Assembly (NCBI RefSeq): GCF_004005865.1
Contig: NZ_SACN01000003.1
Location: 248,001-312,000 of the forward strand
Direction of reading: 5' to 3'
Length of the DNA stretch: 64,000 bases
From: Sphingomonas crocodyli
GTDB taxonomy: Bacteria > Pseudomonadota > Alphaproteobacteria > Sphingomonadales > Sphingomonadaceae
The translations under genes were made by a program, and so were the position numbers. Positions within the stretch are counted from its first letter, which is position 1. Each line of letters starts with the position of its first letter. The notes beneath the pieces were generated by a model. The model made no database searches, was not told the DNA's origin, and saw nothing but the letters and a program-made list of their open reading frames with translations. Shown here in pieces: positions 9,288 to 17,312 of this stretch.

Positions 9288-9460
9288 CTTCCTGTTATCG
9301 CGTCAGAACGACCTGGCTGCGAGCCTGTTCGTCCTGCGAAGCCGCATATCCCCCCGCTCGCGTCTATTACGTTCGCAGGCCCGCCGGTTCCTCCCTTCCC
9401 GGCGGCGGCTTGCGTCACAGGGCAATGACGTCTCGGCACGATCGTATCAGCGGCACGCGC

Positions 9461-10792
9461 TCATTCGAGTTCGGCGAGCGCGGTATCGAGACGGTCAAGC
9501 CGCCGTCTAATGGCGGCGCTGACGCTCGCATGGACCTCCTCGGCAAAGTCGGCGGGCATGGCTTTGAGCGCGATGTCGGAAGCGATGTCCGCTTTCGCGC
9601 GAATGTCGATAACGACCTTGCCAATCGGGGTCGGGCCCATCCGGGTCTTGCGTGCGGTCTGGACGAAGTGGCGCCCCATCACCTCATCGAGACGATAATG
9701 TCGACTGTCGCCCGCGGCCATCGCCAGACGGAAGTTTTTACGGGTCAACTGATCCCGATCGGCTGCCATTTGCGCCGTTAGCACGTCGTAGAACGGAGCG
9801 AGGCGGAAGCCACCGCCCGGACGCAGGAACAGGCTGAAATTCTTGGCATGGCCGTCGGTCGCGCCGATCAACCAGAAGATGATCTGACTGGCGAAGAACG
9901 CGGCCTGGTCAGCGGCCGGATCGTCGCTCGATCCGAGCAGATTGAGGATGTCAGTGGCACCCGGGCCGCCCTCACTCTGATATTTCTGCGATGATGCGAT
10001 CCCGAGCGCCTGGCAGCAATCCTCCTGTGGCACGCGCAGGAGCCGGCCATCGGGCCGCCATTGCCGGTCGAAGCGTTCGACGACAAGGACTCGGCGCTTG
10101 CCGAAGGTGGCGATTTCGGTGTTGGCGACAGGCAGACCGAACGCCCTGAGCAACGCCAGGCAATAATGCTCATTGTCGACGCTCGCGGTCATGTCGACCA
10201 TGCCGGTTGATGTCGGGATCTGTCCGAGCTGGGGTTTGAGGATATGTGTGGTTGGCGTTGTCGCGAGCGGACGCAACCATTGTCCTTCGTGGCGAAGCAG
10301 TGCGGTCTTTTCCTGCGCGCCCGCGATCGAAATGCGGAAATCCTGATCGGCGTCGATCCCGAGCGGCGCGATCGCTAGATCGGCGAGGATTGCTTCGATG
10401 TTCGCGTCGCTGAGCGGCTCGGCGACGATCGTGCCGTCGGCGCCCCCGTCGGTGCCGTCGGGCAGGAACTGCATCGCGCCCACGCAATCACGGCCGATAC
10501 GGGCGAGCAGGCTATAGGGATCGGCGCCTTCGGCGCCGGTACGCTCGGCCACCCGCCGGCGAATATTGGCATTGTCGGGCAGGAGATTGTCGAACACCGC
10601 ATTGACCAGTGCCCCACGATAGACGGCCGTGCGCAACGGCAATGACAGAGAGGCTGCAAAGGCGTGCGGCCAGTCGAGCCAGCTCTGGTCATACTGGAAA
10701 GAGACGGCGCCGCTTGGCTCCTTCTCGAGGCGGCCGACCAGTCGTCCGTTTATCAGGACGTTGAGCGGAATATGGGTCCTGCGGCGCACCAT
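9461..10792 (-). CDS. hipA: HipA-family Ser/Thr kinase toxin
   Basis: A 443-residue type II toxin of the HipA kinase family, which in E. coli phosphorylates glutamyl-tRNA synthetase and induces dormancy. The N-terminal HipA domain spans about 1-110 (VLINGRLVGRLEKEPSGAVSFQYD...; LLPDNANIRRRVAERTG). The phosphorylatable P-loop is RISIAGAQEKTALL near residue 150-165, followed by the catalytic segment IGATDGHAKNFSLF and the metal-binding FYDVLTAQ. All key motifs look intact. The start is one base after the hipB stop codon, so the two are translationally coupled. Target in this host is unknown. Confidence 0.92.
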   Translation of the reverse strand: MVRRRTHIPLNVLINGRLVGRLEKEPSGAVSFQYDQSWLDWPHAFAASLSLPLRTAVYRGALVNAVFDNLLPDNANIRRRVAERTGAEGADPYSLLARIGRDCVGAMQFLPDGTDGGADGTIVAEPLSDANIEAILADLAIAPLGIDADQDFRISIAGAQEKTALLRHEGQWLRPLATTPTTHILKPQLGQIPTSTGMVDMTASVDNEHYCLALLRAFGLPVANTEIATFGKRRVLVVERFDRQWRPDGRLLRVPQEDCCQALGIASSQKYQSEGGPGATDILNLLGSSDDPAADQAAFFASQIIFWLIGATDGHAKNFSLFLRPGGGFRLAPFYDVLTAQMAADRDQLTRKNFRLAMAAGDSRHYRLDEVMGRHFVQTARKTRMGPTPIGKVVIDIRAKADIASDIALKAMPADFAEEVHASVSAAIRRRLDRLDTALAELE

Positions 10793-10793
10793 C

Positions 10794-11042
10794 TCAGAAA
10801 ATTTCGGTCAAGTCGGGTTCGCCCTTGTTGCGAGGTCCGAGCTGCAGGTCGAGGTCAAGCGCCGCCAGGATCCCGAACAATGTGTCGAGCTTCGTTCCGG
10901 GATGCCCTGCTTCTATGCGCGAGACTGTTTTCTGGCCCGTTCCCACCATTGACGCGAGCGCCTGTTGGGTAAGGTCACGGTTCAGTCTGGCGTTCTGGAT
11001 GAGGGTACCGAGCTGTCGGGGAGAGCGGGCCATCTGCGCCAT
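10794..11042 (-). CDS. hipB: HipB-like Xre-family antitoxin
   Basis: An 82-residue helix-turn-helix antitoxin that neutralises HipA and represses the operon. The HTH is seen in LIQNARLNRDLTQQALASMVGTGQKTVSRIEAGH, and the C-terminal NKGEPDLTEIF resembles the flexible HipB tail. The start at the ATG 11042 has AAAGGA seven bases upstream; a longer version would require a TTG inside the operator. It is the first gene of the hipBA operon, with four operator-like palindromes immediately upstream. Confidence 0.9.
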   Translation of the reverse strand: MAQMARSPRQLGTLIQNARLNRDLTQQALASMVGTGQKTVSRIEAGHPGTKLDTLFGILAALDLDLQLGPRNKGEPDLTEIF

Positions 11043-11065
11043 TGGTCGTCCTTTCAACTCGACCA

Positions 11066-11160
11066 ATACCCCGAAGGGTATAATTTAGCAATATACCCTT
11101 CGGGGGATATCGACCTTATGGCTCTCAGGGTATATTCTCGAATTATGCCCTGCGGGGTAT
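11066..11160 (-). promoter_or_regulatory. Four tandem hipBA operator palindromes
   Basis: Upstream of hipB are four sites built as ATACCC-N4-GGGTAT. Site 1 (11066-11081) is perfect, sites 2 (11093-11108) and 3 (11145-11160) carry one mismatch each, and a weaker fourth lies at 11118-11133. Start-to-start spacing is 27, 25 and 27 bp. This resembles the multi-operator array bound by HipB dimers in E. coli, with different half-site bases, and overlaps the only AT-rich promoter-like stretch. Confidence 0.75.
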
Positions 11161-11322
11161 GAGCCTCCTTCTCTTGAATTGCGCTTACGGACAACAGGCC
11201 TCGAGCGTGATGGACCGAGCGAAAATCCACGCTTCATTCCTGTGCCGGGCCCGCGCGACCTAAAAAGCGATCACGATCAATCCCAAGGTAGAACGCGCTG
11301 GATCTGTTCGCCCGGCGATGCG

Positions 11323-12003
11323 CTAGCTAAGATCGCGCTTTTCGTAGATCGTGCCGATCTCGCGGCCGGTCCACACATAGCACAGATGGCGTTCCTGCCG
11401 GCAATTGGAGAGCCGGCTCGGCCGGAACACTGCGGCGCATTCGCCGCTATCGTGCCGGACGCTCGTATAGACGATCCCGTCAGCGCCTTCGCGGCGCAGT
11501 GCGTTGGCCAGGGCCTGCGACGCCCCGTAGCTTTCGCGATGATAAAGTTCGGGGTGGCTGTCGCGCAGGGCGCGGATGTCATGGAGGTCGGCGGCCAGAT
11601 CGACCGCGTAGACGCGCATGTCGATCTCCTGCGCCGGCTCGGCGGTCAGGCTGAGGAACCGCGCGCGGTGGTAGCGCGTCTCGGCGATGGCCGTGTCGAG
11701 GGTAAGGCCGGCGTAGAAAACACCGACGCTGCCGTCGCTGAAGCGATCGCCCTCGGGATTGCGGTGGGTGAAGGCGGCCATGATAGGCGAACTTCCGGGA
11801 CCCGAGACCCGCTCTTCGGGTGGTACGAGCTGCAGTTCTCCCACCTCTTCGCGCAGGCGATCATTGGTCATCGCCTCGATTGCGTAAACGGCGTCGAGAT
11901 CGTCGGGGTCGGCGACCGCTTCGAACAGTCCGATCGGCGGAAAACGGCTCGGAATGATCCGGTAACAGGGCTGCCACCGGATCTCGGCGACGGGCGGGGT
12001 CAT
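11323..12003 (-). CDS. RES-domain toxin (NAD-degrading type)
   Basis: A 226-residue RES-family toxin. The family name comes from conserved Arg, Glu and Ser, visible here as CYRIIPSRFPPIGLF (Arg), AETRYHRARFL (Glu) and the later Ser of YTSVRHDSGECAAVFRP; SVGVFYAGLTLDTAIAETRYH is a family hallmark. Characterised relatives degrade NAD+ and stop growth until neutralised by an Xre/MbcA antitoxin. The ATG at 12003 shares one base with the stop codon of the upstream antitoxin (TGATG), indicating coupling. A longer reading frame to 12126 would overlap the antitoxin by 120 bases and is unlikely. Confidence 0.88.
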   Translation of the reverse strand: MTPPVAEIRWQPCYRIIPSRFPPIGLFEAVADPDDLDAVYAIEAMTNDRLREEVGELQLVPPEERVSGPGSSPIMAAFTHRNPEGDRFSDGSVGVFYAGLTLDTAIAETRYHRARFLSLTAEPAQEIDMRVYAVDLAADLHDIRALRDSHPELYHRESYGASQALANALRREGADGIVYTSVRHDSGECAAVFRPSRLSNCRQERHLCYVWTGREIGTIYEKRDLS

Positions 12004-12392
12004 CAGCTGCGCTGCGCGTCGATATACTGGCGCACGACATAGAGGTCGGCGACATTGCCCGACGTCATCCGTTCGAGCGCCGAGCGCCCGCCGAAGACCG
12101 GACTCTGGTTGGGCTTGTGAATCCACTCGTCTGCGCTGCGCGGCAAGAGGATCTGGAGACCCTTATAAATGCCAAGCACATAGGAAATCCGCTCGAGCGC
12201 GTCCTTCGGGATCGCTGCGACCGCGCCGCGCTTCCAAGCCTGGAACGTCGATCGACTGTCGAGACCCAGCAGGTTCATCTGCTCCTGCTCGCGCAGCTTC
12301 CAGACGTCGGCAATCCGGAAGAAGGTCCGCAACGCGGGGCCGGTCAAATCCTTGCGGGTCGGCGGCGCGGCAGGATGTGGCTGCGTGCTCAT
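12003..12392 (-). CDS. Xre/MbcA/ParS-family antitoxin of the RES module
   Basis: A 129-residue antitoxin. It has the expected order: an Xre-like helical N-terminal part (LRTFFRIADVWKLREQEQMNLLGLDSRSTFQAWKRG) and a C-terminal toxin-binding domain (ERISYVLGIYKGLQILLPRSADEWIHKPNQSPVFGGRSALERM..., close to the DUF2384/MbcA-ParS consensus NxxPxFGGxSAL). The ATG at 12392 was chosen because a promoter with TTGACG and CATAAA lies just ahead; upstream in-frame codons are low-complexity. It should repress its own promoter together with the RES toxin. Confidence 0.88.
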   Translation of the reverse strand: MSTQPHPAAPPTRKDLTGPALRTFFRIADVWKLREQEQMNLLGLDSRSTFQAWKRGAVAAIPKDALERISYVLGIYKGLQILLPRSADEWIHKPNQSPVFGGRSALERMTSGNVADLYVVRQYIDAQRS

Positions 12393-12398
12393 GCAGCC

Positions 12399-12427
12399 TT
12401 TATGTTCATAATCGAGACATTCGTCAA
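12399..12427 (-). promoter_or_regulatory. Sigma-70-type promoter for the Xre-RES operon
   Basis: On the minus strand, TTGACG (12427-12422) and CATAAA (12404-12399) are 17 bp apart, six bases before the antitoxin ATG. The transcript would be almost leaderless or begin within the first codons, so the -10 assignment is approximate. Confidence 0.5.
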
Positions 12428-12846
12428 GATATGTGCATTTCTGATGCAACCTGAGATGGAGCTGGAATGCGAGGCCGCCTTCTTGCCCAAGGCCATGTCC
12501 TGCACCTCCGATGGTCGTTGCGTGATTGACATATAGCCGGTGCGGGGACGTCGGAGGATCCCGGGCGGGGGCAAGTCGTTCCCGTGGCCATCGTGACCCG
12601 GTGCTGACGAGCCGGCGTCGGCGGGGGCTTCGTCTTGCCCCGATCAGCGGCGGCCTCACCCCGCTCTTGGAGGCGCGATCCTTGGTCCGCGTCCCGGCCT
12701 TCCACGATCAACCCGTGAAGGGTCCGTACGCTCTCGCTTCGGTCTTTTGGCCGAGCCCAAAAGATGATCGCGGCCAATCCGCGGCCTGTCGGGCGCCTGT
12801 CGAGCGGGGCTGATCCCGCCGACGAGCCTGAAAGGAGCCCGTCCCC
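12428..12846. other. Intergenic stretch, no gene recognised
   Basis: About 420 bp between the divergent Xre-RES promoter and a 54-codon gene. Open frames here are short, Arg/Pro-rich and unsupported. The last 20 bases supply the GAAAGGAG ribosome site of the next gene. Nothing else was recognised. Confidence 0.5.
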
Positions 12847-13011
12847 ATGTTCACCGATATCCAGATCGCCCGCAGAAGCGCCTTGTCGCTGTCGAAAACC
12901 CTGATGGTCCCGACCGTCGTGATCGCGGTGGGGCCGCAATTTGCCGTGATCTGCGCCGACGAGGTCGACCCCGAAGACGTTGTCGTCAACCAGTTCGATC
13001 CATTCGCCTGA
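12847..13011 (+). CDS. Small hypothetical protein, 54 residues
   Basis: Short gene beginning MFTDIQIARRS and ending VVVNQFDPFA. GAAAGGAG lies nine bases before the ATG, and a clean rho-independent terminator follows six bases after the stop, which together argue strongly that it is expressed as a monocistronic unit. The sequence is mildly hydrophobic in the middle (LMVPTVVIAVGPQFAVICA) but not a classic membrane helix. Family unknown. Confidence 0.65.
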   Translation: MFTDIQIARRSALSLSKTLMVPTVVIAVGPQFAVICADEVDPEDVVVNQFDPFA

Positions 13012-13016
13012 GCGTC

Positions 13017-13045
13017 GGCGGGGGCCCTGCCCCCGCCTTTTCTTT
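13017..13045 (+). terminator. Rho-independent terminator
   Basis: Perfect 9-bp stem (GGCGGGGGC and GCCCCCGCC) with a CCT loop, followed by TTTTCTTT. It lies directly after the 54-residue gene. Confidence 0.85.
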
Positions 13046-13118
13046 GATGGGACGTCGGGACCTGCGATCGTTGTGGCGCGTTGGCGTGCCGCGCCGAAGT
13101 CGGCGCAGGAGAGATGCC

Positions 13119-13412
13119 ATGAAGACCCTGATCCGCGCTGCCGCCATCCTGACCCTGCTGGCGGGTGCGCCGGCGCTGGCGCAGAGCGCCGCTGCGACCA
13201 AGACGACCTCGAAGGTGACGACCAGCAACGGTCTGGTTACCAGCGCGACGTCGACGACACAGAAAGCCGCTTGCCGCAATGACAAGGGGCAGTTCATCAA
13301 ATGCGCACAGGTCACTCAGACTAGCTCGATGGCCAAGGTCGCCAAGGGTGCGGACGGCAAGTGCCGTTATTCGACCGGTCCGAAGAAGGGCCAGTTCGCC
13401 AAATGCCCATGA
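13119..13412 (+). CDS. Small secreted protein with duplicated Cys-Lys motif
   Basis: A 97-residue exported protein. MKTLIRAAAILTLLAGAPALAQS is a clear signal peptide with an ALA-Q cleavage site. The mature part is Thr/Ser/Lys-rich and carries two related modules, CRNDKGQFIKC and CRYSTGPKKGQFAKC, each with two Cys and a KGQF core that could form small disulfide loops. The GAGAGATGCC before the ATG includes a ribosome site. Similar small periplasmic proteins are annotated as hypothetical in sphingomonads (from memory). Function unknown. Confidence 0.72.
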   Translation: MKTLIRAAAILTLLAGAPALAQSAAATKTTSKVTTSNGLVTSATSTTQKAACRNDKGQFIKCAQVTQTSSMAKVAKGADGKCRYSTGPKKGQFAKCP

Positions 13413-13583
13413 TGGGGTGATCGGGAGGCTCCGGCGGCGCCGGACCGTGTAAGGCGCGTGCCCCGAACCGCCGACGGCGCTTTGGGCCGGCGGGCGACGA
13501 GCCCTGTCGCGGTGGGCGGGTTGGCGCATCTATGGTGCCGGCCGGTTCCTCGCCGCCGGCGTGCCGCCTACCCTGCCCTGCCC

Positions 13584-14204
13584 TCAGGATCTAACGAAGG
13601 TGAGCAACGGCGCCATGTCGTGGCGATCGGCCGCGCGCAGCGCCTCGACATGGATTTTGCGCGTTGCCCGCGCCTCGATAAGGTTGGCGCTGCCCCAGCT
13701 GAAGCGGTCGAGGCCAAGCTGGACGGCCAGCAAGTCGGCCGCCAGGCGCGACAAGCGGCCATTGCCGTTTGGGAAGGGATGGATCGCGACGATCCGGTGG
13801 TGAAAGCGCACCGCTATCTCTTCGGCCGGGTAGGAGCCGTTGTCGATCCAGAAGCGGACATCGTCGGTCAGCTGCCGCAGCTCGATGCCGATGCTATAGG
13901 CATCGATCCCGATGTTGCGCGCTGTCGTGCTGAAGTCGCCGGCCCAGCGCCAGACATCGCCGAACATCCGGCGGTGGAGACCGCGCAGGAAGCGCTCGTT
14001 AAGGACGTCACGCCTGCGCGCGAACGTCCACCGGGCGGCATCCTCTATGCCGATCTGCGGTTCTGGGACGATGACAGACCGGCATGCACGGACGGCGCCT
14101 TCCTGATCGGGCAAGTGCGTCGAGGAGCTGAGGCTCGACCGCGAGCAGATCATCGCTGACCACATGCCGAGGACCTCGAGCGGGCGGCCCGGACATGCCG
14201 ACAC
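13584..14204 (-). CDS. Fic-family protein (mobile mystery protein B-like)
   Basis: A Fic/Doc-family AMP-transferase-like protein. The core is intact: HRIVAIHPFPNGNGRLSRLAADLL contains the HPFxxGNGR motif with catalytic His and the ATP-binding residues, preceded by FGDVWRWAGDF and SYPAEEIAVRFHH, as in mobile-mystery-protein-B members. The first ~50 residues before GIEDAARWTFARRRDVL do not match the family. Either the start lies downstream or a frameshift has altered the N-terminus; another frame reading SDDLLAVEPQLL overlaps this region. No HTH partner (mobile mystery protein A) was recognised upstream. Probably a toxin-like or regulatory protein; activity uncertain. Confidence 0.7.
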   Translation of the reverse strand: MSACPGRPLEVLGMWSAMICSRSSLSSSTHLPDQEGAVRACRSVIVPEPQIGIEDAARWTFARRRDVLNERFLRGLHRRMFGDVWRWAGDFSTTARNIGIDAYSIGIELRQLTDDVRFWIDNGSYPAEEIAVRFHHRIVAIHPFPNGNGRLSRLAADLLAVQLGLDRFSWGSANLIEARATRKIHVEALRAADRHDMAPLLTFVRS

Positions 14205-14654
14205 GGCCCCCTTGGCTGATGCGGCCGATGGGGCGCCGCGTCGACGACATCAGGGCCACTTTCGGGTCTGGACGATGGGCGGCGTCTCAGGCGGTGTCGT
14301 TGCCCCGCAGCGTGGAAACGGCGGATCGCGAGCTGCGCGGGTAGTCTTGTCGGGTCAGCGGTGGGTCGGTATCGGAACCGACGGGAGTGGGATGCCCGAT
14401 CCACGGGCACATCCTTCGATGCCGAAAGCCCCTTCCCTTCCTTGTGACGGAAAGCCCTAAGGCGACGTCGGCGCTGCCGCCAACCCGCGCCCTGTCAGGA
14501 CCGAGTTGCCGTCCCTCGAGGCCGGCTGCCCGCACCACTCCTTCGGGCGAGGTTCCCCTCCGGCTGCGCCTGCGGTGGAGGCGCGCCGCCGCCGCCTTTG
14601 ATAGGGGTCCGTCGAAGGGAAAGGCCCTTCCGACCGAACTCGAAGGAAGTAGCC
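14205..14654. other. Intergenic stretch between the Fic gene and ssb
   Basis: About 450 bp. The minus strand may contain remnants of the Fic N-terminus in a different frame; the plus strand near 14640-14652 provides CGAAGGAAGTAGCC, the ribosome site of ssb. No other gene or clear regulatory repeat was recognised. Confidence 0.45.
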
Positions 14655-15050
14655 ATGAAAAATCTCGTCATCCTCGCCGGCAATGTCGGTGCCGAGCCCG
14701 AAACCCGCACCACCGGCAGTGGCGCTAATATTACCAGCTTCACCCTCGCGACCTCGCGGCCCAAGCGCGACAGCGAAGGCAAGATCCTCAAGGACGACGA
14801 CGGCCGGACCGTCGAGGACACCGAATGGCACCGGATTACCTGCTTCAACGGCGTCGCAAAGACCGTCGCGGACTATGTCGCCAAGGGGCAGAAGGTGATG
14901 GTCCAGGGCCGCCTCCACTACACCCAGTGGACCGACAAGGATGAGATCAAGCGGTACGGCGTCGAAATCCTCGCCGACGATGTCACCTTCCTTTCCAAGG
15001 GCAAGGGGACCGGCCGCGCCGGCGCGACCGAGGACGATATCCCTTACTGA
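14655..15050 (+). CDS. ssb: Plasmid single-stranded DNA-binding protein
   Basis: A 131-residue SSB with one OB fold covering most of the chain (MKNLVILAGNVGAEPETR; TSFTLATSRPK; TEWHRITCFNGVAKTVADYVAKGQKVMVQGRLHYTQW). The C-terminus is short, and EDDIPY closely matches the acidic DDDIPF tail that recruits DNA-processing proteins. It is shorter than chromosomal SSB (about 170-180 residues) because the Gly/Pro linker is nearly absent, a common plasmid form. The ribosome site AAGGAAG precedes the ATG. It probably protects single strands during replication or conjugative transfer. Confidence 0.93.
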   Translation: MKNLVILAGNVGAEPETRTTGSGANITSFTLATSRPKRDSEGKILKDDDGRTVEDTEWHRITCFNGVAKTVADYVAKGQKVMVQGRLHYTQWTDKDEIKRYGVEILADDVTFLSKGKGTGRAGATEDDIPY

Positions 15051-15058
15051 CCCTCGCG

Positions 15059-15082
15059 GCCCGGCGGCCCGCGCCGCCGGGC
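15059..15082 (+). terminator. Strong GC hairpin after ssb, terminator-like
   Basis: Perfect 10-bp stem (GCCCGGCGGC and GCCGCCGGGC) with a CCGC loop, nine bases after the ssb stop. No T-run follows, so it may act as an RNA-stabilising hairpin rather than an intrinsic terminator. Confidence 0.5.
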
Positions 15083-15142
15083 TGTCAGACAGTCTGCAGG
15101 CCCGACACCTCGAGGGCGCTGCATCCTCGCAAGGATTTCAAC

Positions 15143-15529
15143 ATGCCCTCCCCTCCCCCACCATCCAGTGATGCGGTTCCCGCGCGTCTCGCACGTCTCA
15201 ACGATGCGATGCGGCATATGATCACCCGCCCCGGTCACAACCGCGTCGTGATGACCGATGCGGTCGCTCAGCTGCTTGGCGATCGTTCGACCCCGGCCGG
15301 GGTTGACCGATTGCGGCGACTTTTCGAAGCCGTGCGCGACTTTGATCGCTTCACTGCGGATAATGATCCCTATGGCGAGCACGACTTCGGCCGCTTCGAG
15401 CTGTTCGGCGAAGCCTTGTACTGGAAGATCGATTATTATGACCGCGCATGCGGGGGTGCCTCGCCCGACGCGACCAATCCCGACGTGACCTGCCGGATCC
15501 TCACAATCATGCGGGTGCGTGATTATTGA
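15143..15529 (+). CDS. DUF3768 protein
   Basis: A 128-residue protein of the DUF3768 family, widespread on alphaproteobacterial plasmids. The family signature is clear in FTADNDPYGEHDFGRFELFGEALYWKIDYYD. The N-terminal part (ARLARLNDAMRHMITRPGHNRVVMTDAVAQLL) is helical. The protein is cytoplasmic and of unknown biochemical role, but it is often found near ssb and DUF2493 genes, as here. The ATG follows GCAAGGATTTCAAC. Confidence 0.85.
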   Translation: MPSPPPPSSDAVPARLARLNDAMRHMITRPGHNRVVMTDAVAQLLGDRSTPAGVDRLRRLFEAVRDFDRFTADNDPYGEHDFGRFELFGEALYWKIDYYDRACGGASPDATNPDVTCRILTIMRVRDY

Positions 15530-15545
15530 ACGGCGCGCCTGTCGC

Positions 15546-15905
15546 CTAGAAGCGCGCGAAGCTGTCGAACCCGCTGTTGGTCTTGGCCTTTTTGACGAGG
15601 CTCTGCAGGCAGGCGCGCACCTGGCGCTGGATCCGCCTGTCATCATGCGCACCGGTGATGTGGTGCTCGCCCTGCGCGAGCAGCCCCTTGAGATGGGCAA
15701 GGAAGCCATCCTGTGCGTGCGTGGCAGCATCGTTGCAGCTGCGGCGGCAGACATATTCGCGGGCGAGGGCCTGGTCGAACTCGTCTTCGCGGTCACGGCC
15801 ATGGCGCGTCGCGACATCCTGGTCGCGCCGCGCTTTGACGGACTGGCGCTCGAGCCAGGCGCGCACATGCGCGCCATCCCAGGCCGCCTGCTCGCTCACC
15901 GACAC
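15546..15905 (-). CDS. Hypothetical plasmid protein, 119 residues
   Basis: Helical, charged protein (MSVSEQAAWDG...; DREDEFDQALAREYVCRRSC...; IQRQVRACLQSLVKKAKTNSG). It is the last gene of a minus-strand run parA - RHH protein - this gene, 13 bp downstream of the RHH stop, so it is probably part of the partition operon. No membrane segment or known domain. Proteins of this size in this position are seen on other sphingomonad plasmids (recall), function unknown. Confidence 0.6.
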   Translation of the reverse strand: MSVSEQAAWDGAHVRAWLERQSVKARRDQDVATRHGRDREDEFDQALAREYVCRRSCNDAATHAQDGFLAHLKGLLAQGEHHITGAHDDRRIQRQVRACLQSLVKKAKTNSGFDSFARF

Positions 15906-15918
15906 CCCCCTGCCCGCC

Positions 15919-16254
15919 TCAGCCCCGACCAGCCTTCAAAGCGGCCATGGCCTCCTCGAGAACCTGTGCGAGGGGGATGTTGCGATCATTGGCCTCGCCG
16001 TAGATCATCTCGAGCGTATCGGGACGCAGGCGGACATTGAACTGTTCGGTGCGACCGGCCGAGTGACGGTTTCGACGCAAGGTGATCGTCGCCGGCAGCG
16101 CCTCAGCCGGCGGTGCCTCGATCGATGGCGGGGCGGAAAAGCCATGCCGGACCGCCGCCTCGGCGATGCGCTCTTCGGGAAGCGCGGCGGGCACCGCCTT
16201 GGGGGCATCGGTGAGCCCGGCGAGCAGGCGGCGGCGCTGCGGGGCCTCGCTCAT
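15919..16254 (-). CDS. Ribbon-helix-helix partition protein (ParB/ParG-like)
   Basis: A 111-residue DNA-binding partner of the small ParA. The N-terminal ~60 residues are Ala/Pro-rich and flexible; the C-terminal part (TEQFNVRLRPDTLEMIYGEANDRNIPLAQVLEEAMAAL) has the beta-strand, helix, helix pattern of ribbon-helix-helix proteins. Its start overlaps the parA stop by four bases (ATGA). In type Ib partition systems such as TP228 ParF-ParG, this small protein binds repeats upstream of parA, which fits the repeat array at 16944-17288. Confidence 0.78.
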   Translation of the reverse strand: MSEAPQRRRLLAGLTDAPKAVPAALPEERIAEAAVRHGFSAPPSIEAPPAEALPATITLRRNRHSAGRTEQFNVRLRPDTLEMIYGEANDRNIPLAQVLEEAMAALKAGRG

Positions 16255-16928
16255 GCCGCCACCTCGGCGTTCTGGCTCCCGATCAGGGCAATGATCGCTT
16301 CGGCGACCTCGGTGGCTTCGGCCTTTGCCTTGTCGAGGCTGGGCACTTCACCCGCTGGCAGCCGGTCGAGGGTGGTCGCATAGCTGAACAGGCTCTTATA
16401 GGCCGTGCGTTCGATCACTTGCCCCACCACGGGAATCCCGCCCTCGAGAACTTGGTTGGCCAGCGCGGCGATCTCGCGCGAGCGGATCGCAGGCGGTACG
16501 CGCGACCATAACAGGGCGTGCGGGATATGGCGCTTGGCCATTCCTGCGGTGTCTCGGATCAGCGCCACCGTGGCGACCGCATCCTCGACGTCGGGAGCGC
16601 TGGGGTTTGCCGGAACGATTACGACATCGGCATAGCCGATCGCCAGCGCCGTCCCCATGTTGGCGCTCCCCTCGACGTCGATGATGGTGACGTCGGCCTT
16701 GCGGGCGCTGGCCTCGATCGCACCGCGCAGCGTCTTTTCATCAGCGCTCTCGACGGACAGTGTGTCGGGTAGCCCGCCATGGCTGCCCCACTTCATCAGA
16801 CGTCCCGACCGGTCGGCGTCGATGATATTCACGGTGTAGCCATCCGCGGTGAAGGCGCTGGCAAGGATCAGCGCGGTCGTCGACTTGCCGCAGCCTCCCT
16901 TGCTCGATGCTAGCGCGACGACAGGCAT
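16251..16928 (-). CDS. parA: Small ParA/VirC1-type partition ATPase
   Basis: A 225-residue Walker-type ATPase that positions plasmid copies for segregation. The deviant Walker A is SSKGGCGKST at residues 8-17; Walker A' is NIIDADRSG, and Walker B is VTIIDVEGSA. There is no N-terminal HTH, which places it in the type Ib group. The gene starts 16 bases from the repeat-rich region and overlaps the RHH gene at its 3' end. The GGAACGCC ahead of the ATG serves as ribosome site. It is probably repressed by the RHH protein bound at the repeats. Confidence 0.9.
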   Translation of the reverse strand: MPVVALASSKGGCGKSTTALILASAFTADGYTVNIIDADRSGRLMKWGSHGGLPDTLSVESADEKTLRGAIEASARKADVTIIDVEGSANMGTALAIGYADVVIVPANPSAPDVEDAVATVALIRDTAGMAKRHIPHALLWSRVPPAIRSREIAALANQVLEGGIPVVGQVIERTAYKSLFSYATTLDRLPAGEVPSLDKAKAEATEVAEAIIALIGSQNAEVAA

Positions 16929-16943
16929 AGGCGTTCCTTTCGA

Positions 16944-17288
16944 TAGGCCTTCGACAGGATAGTGTCATGAATGCGCTAGCGGATTACTATCCTTGTGCGG
17001 GCGACGCAATAGGAACGCGCTAGCATGTCGATAGCTAAGGATAGCATCATGGTAGCGAGCGCATAGCAGACGGCTGTCGATATGATAACAATGCGCTAGC
17101 CATAGGATGGCCTAGCATAGGATAGCATATGATAGCGTCATGATAGGCTAGCAGATGCTAGCTTCGACATCTTCGCGACGTAAAGGCGCCACCCTGCCAC
17201 GAGCTGCCTGCACACAAAAATAACGACTTTCCAGATAGTTACGACGTGCCATGCAGGTGCTATCATCATGATAGCTTCATGCTATCAT
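16944..17288. repeat. Centromere-like repeat array upstream of parA
   Basis: This AT-richer segment carries many short repeats. ATGCGCTAGC occurs at 16971-16980 and again exactly 120 bp later at 17091-17100. Further GCTAGC copies lie at 17019, 17147 and 17157, and GATAGCAT at 17040 and 17121. A perfect palindrome GCTATCAT-C-ATGATAGC lies at 17259-17275, with another GCTATCAT at 17281. The position next to parA and the RHH gene suggests the partition site; iterons of an origin are the alternative. Confidence 0.7.
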
Positions 17289-17312
17289 TGGCTGCGCAAA
17301 TCGAAGGCCACA

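Noticed and set aside
11277..11582. A 101-codon frame inside the RES toxin gene
   Set aside because: Same-strand shadow frame without a ribosome site or family.
16944..17288. A CRISPR array
   Set aside because: The repeats are 6-10 bp, irregularly spaced and in both orientations, with no cas genes.
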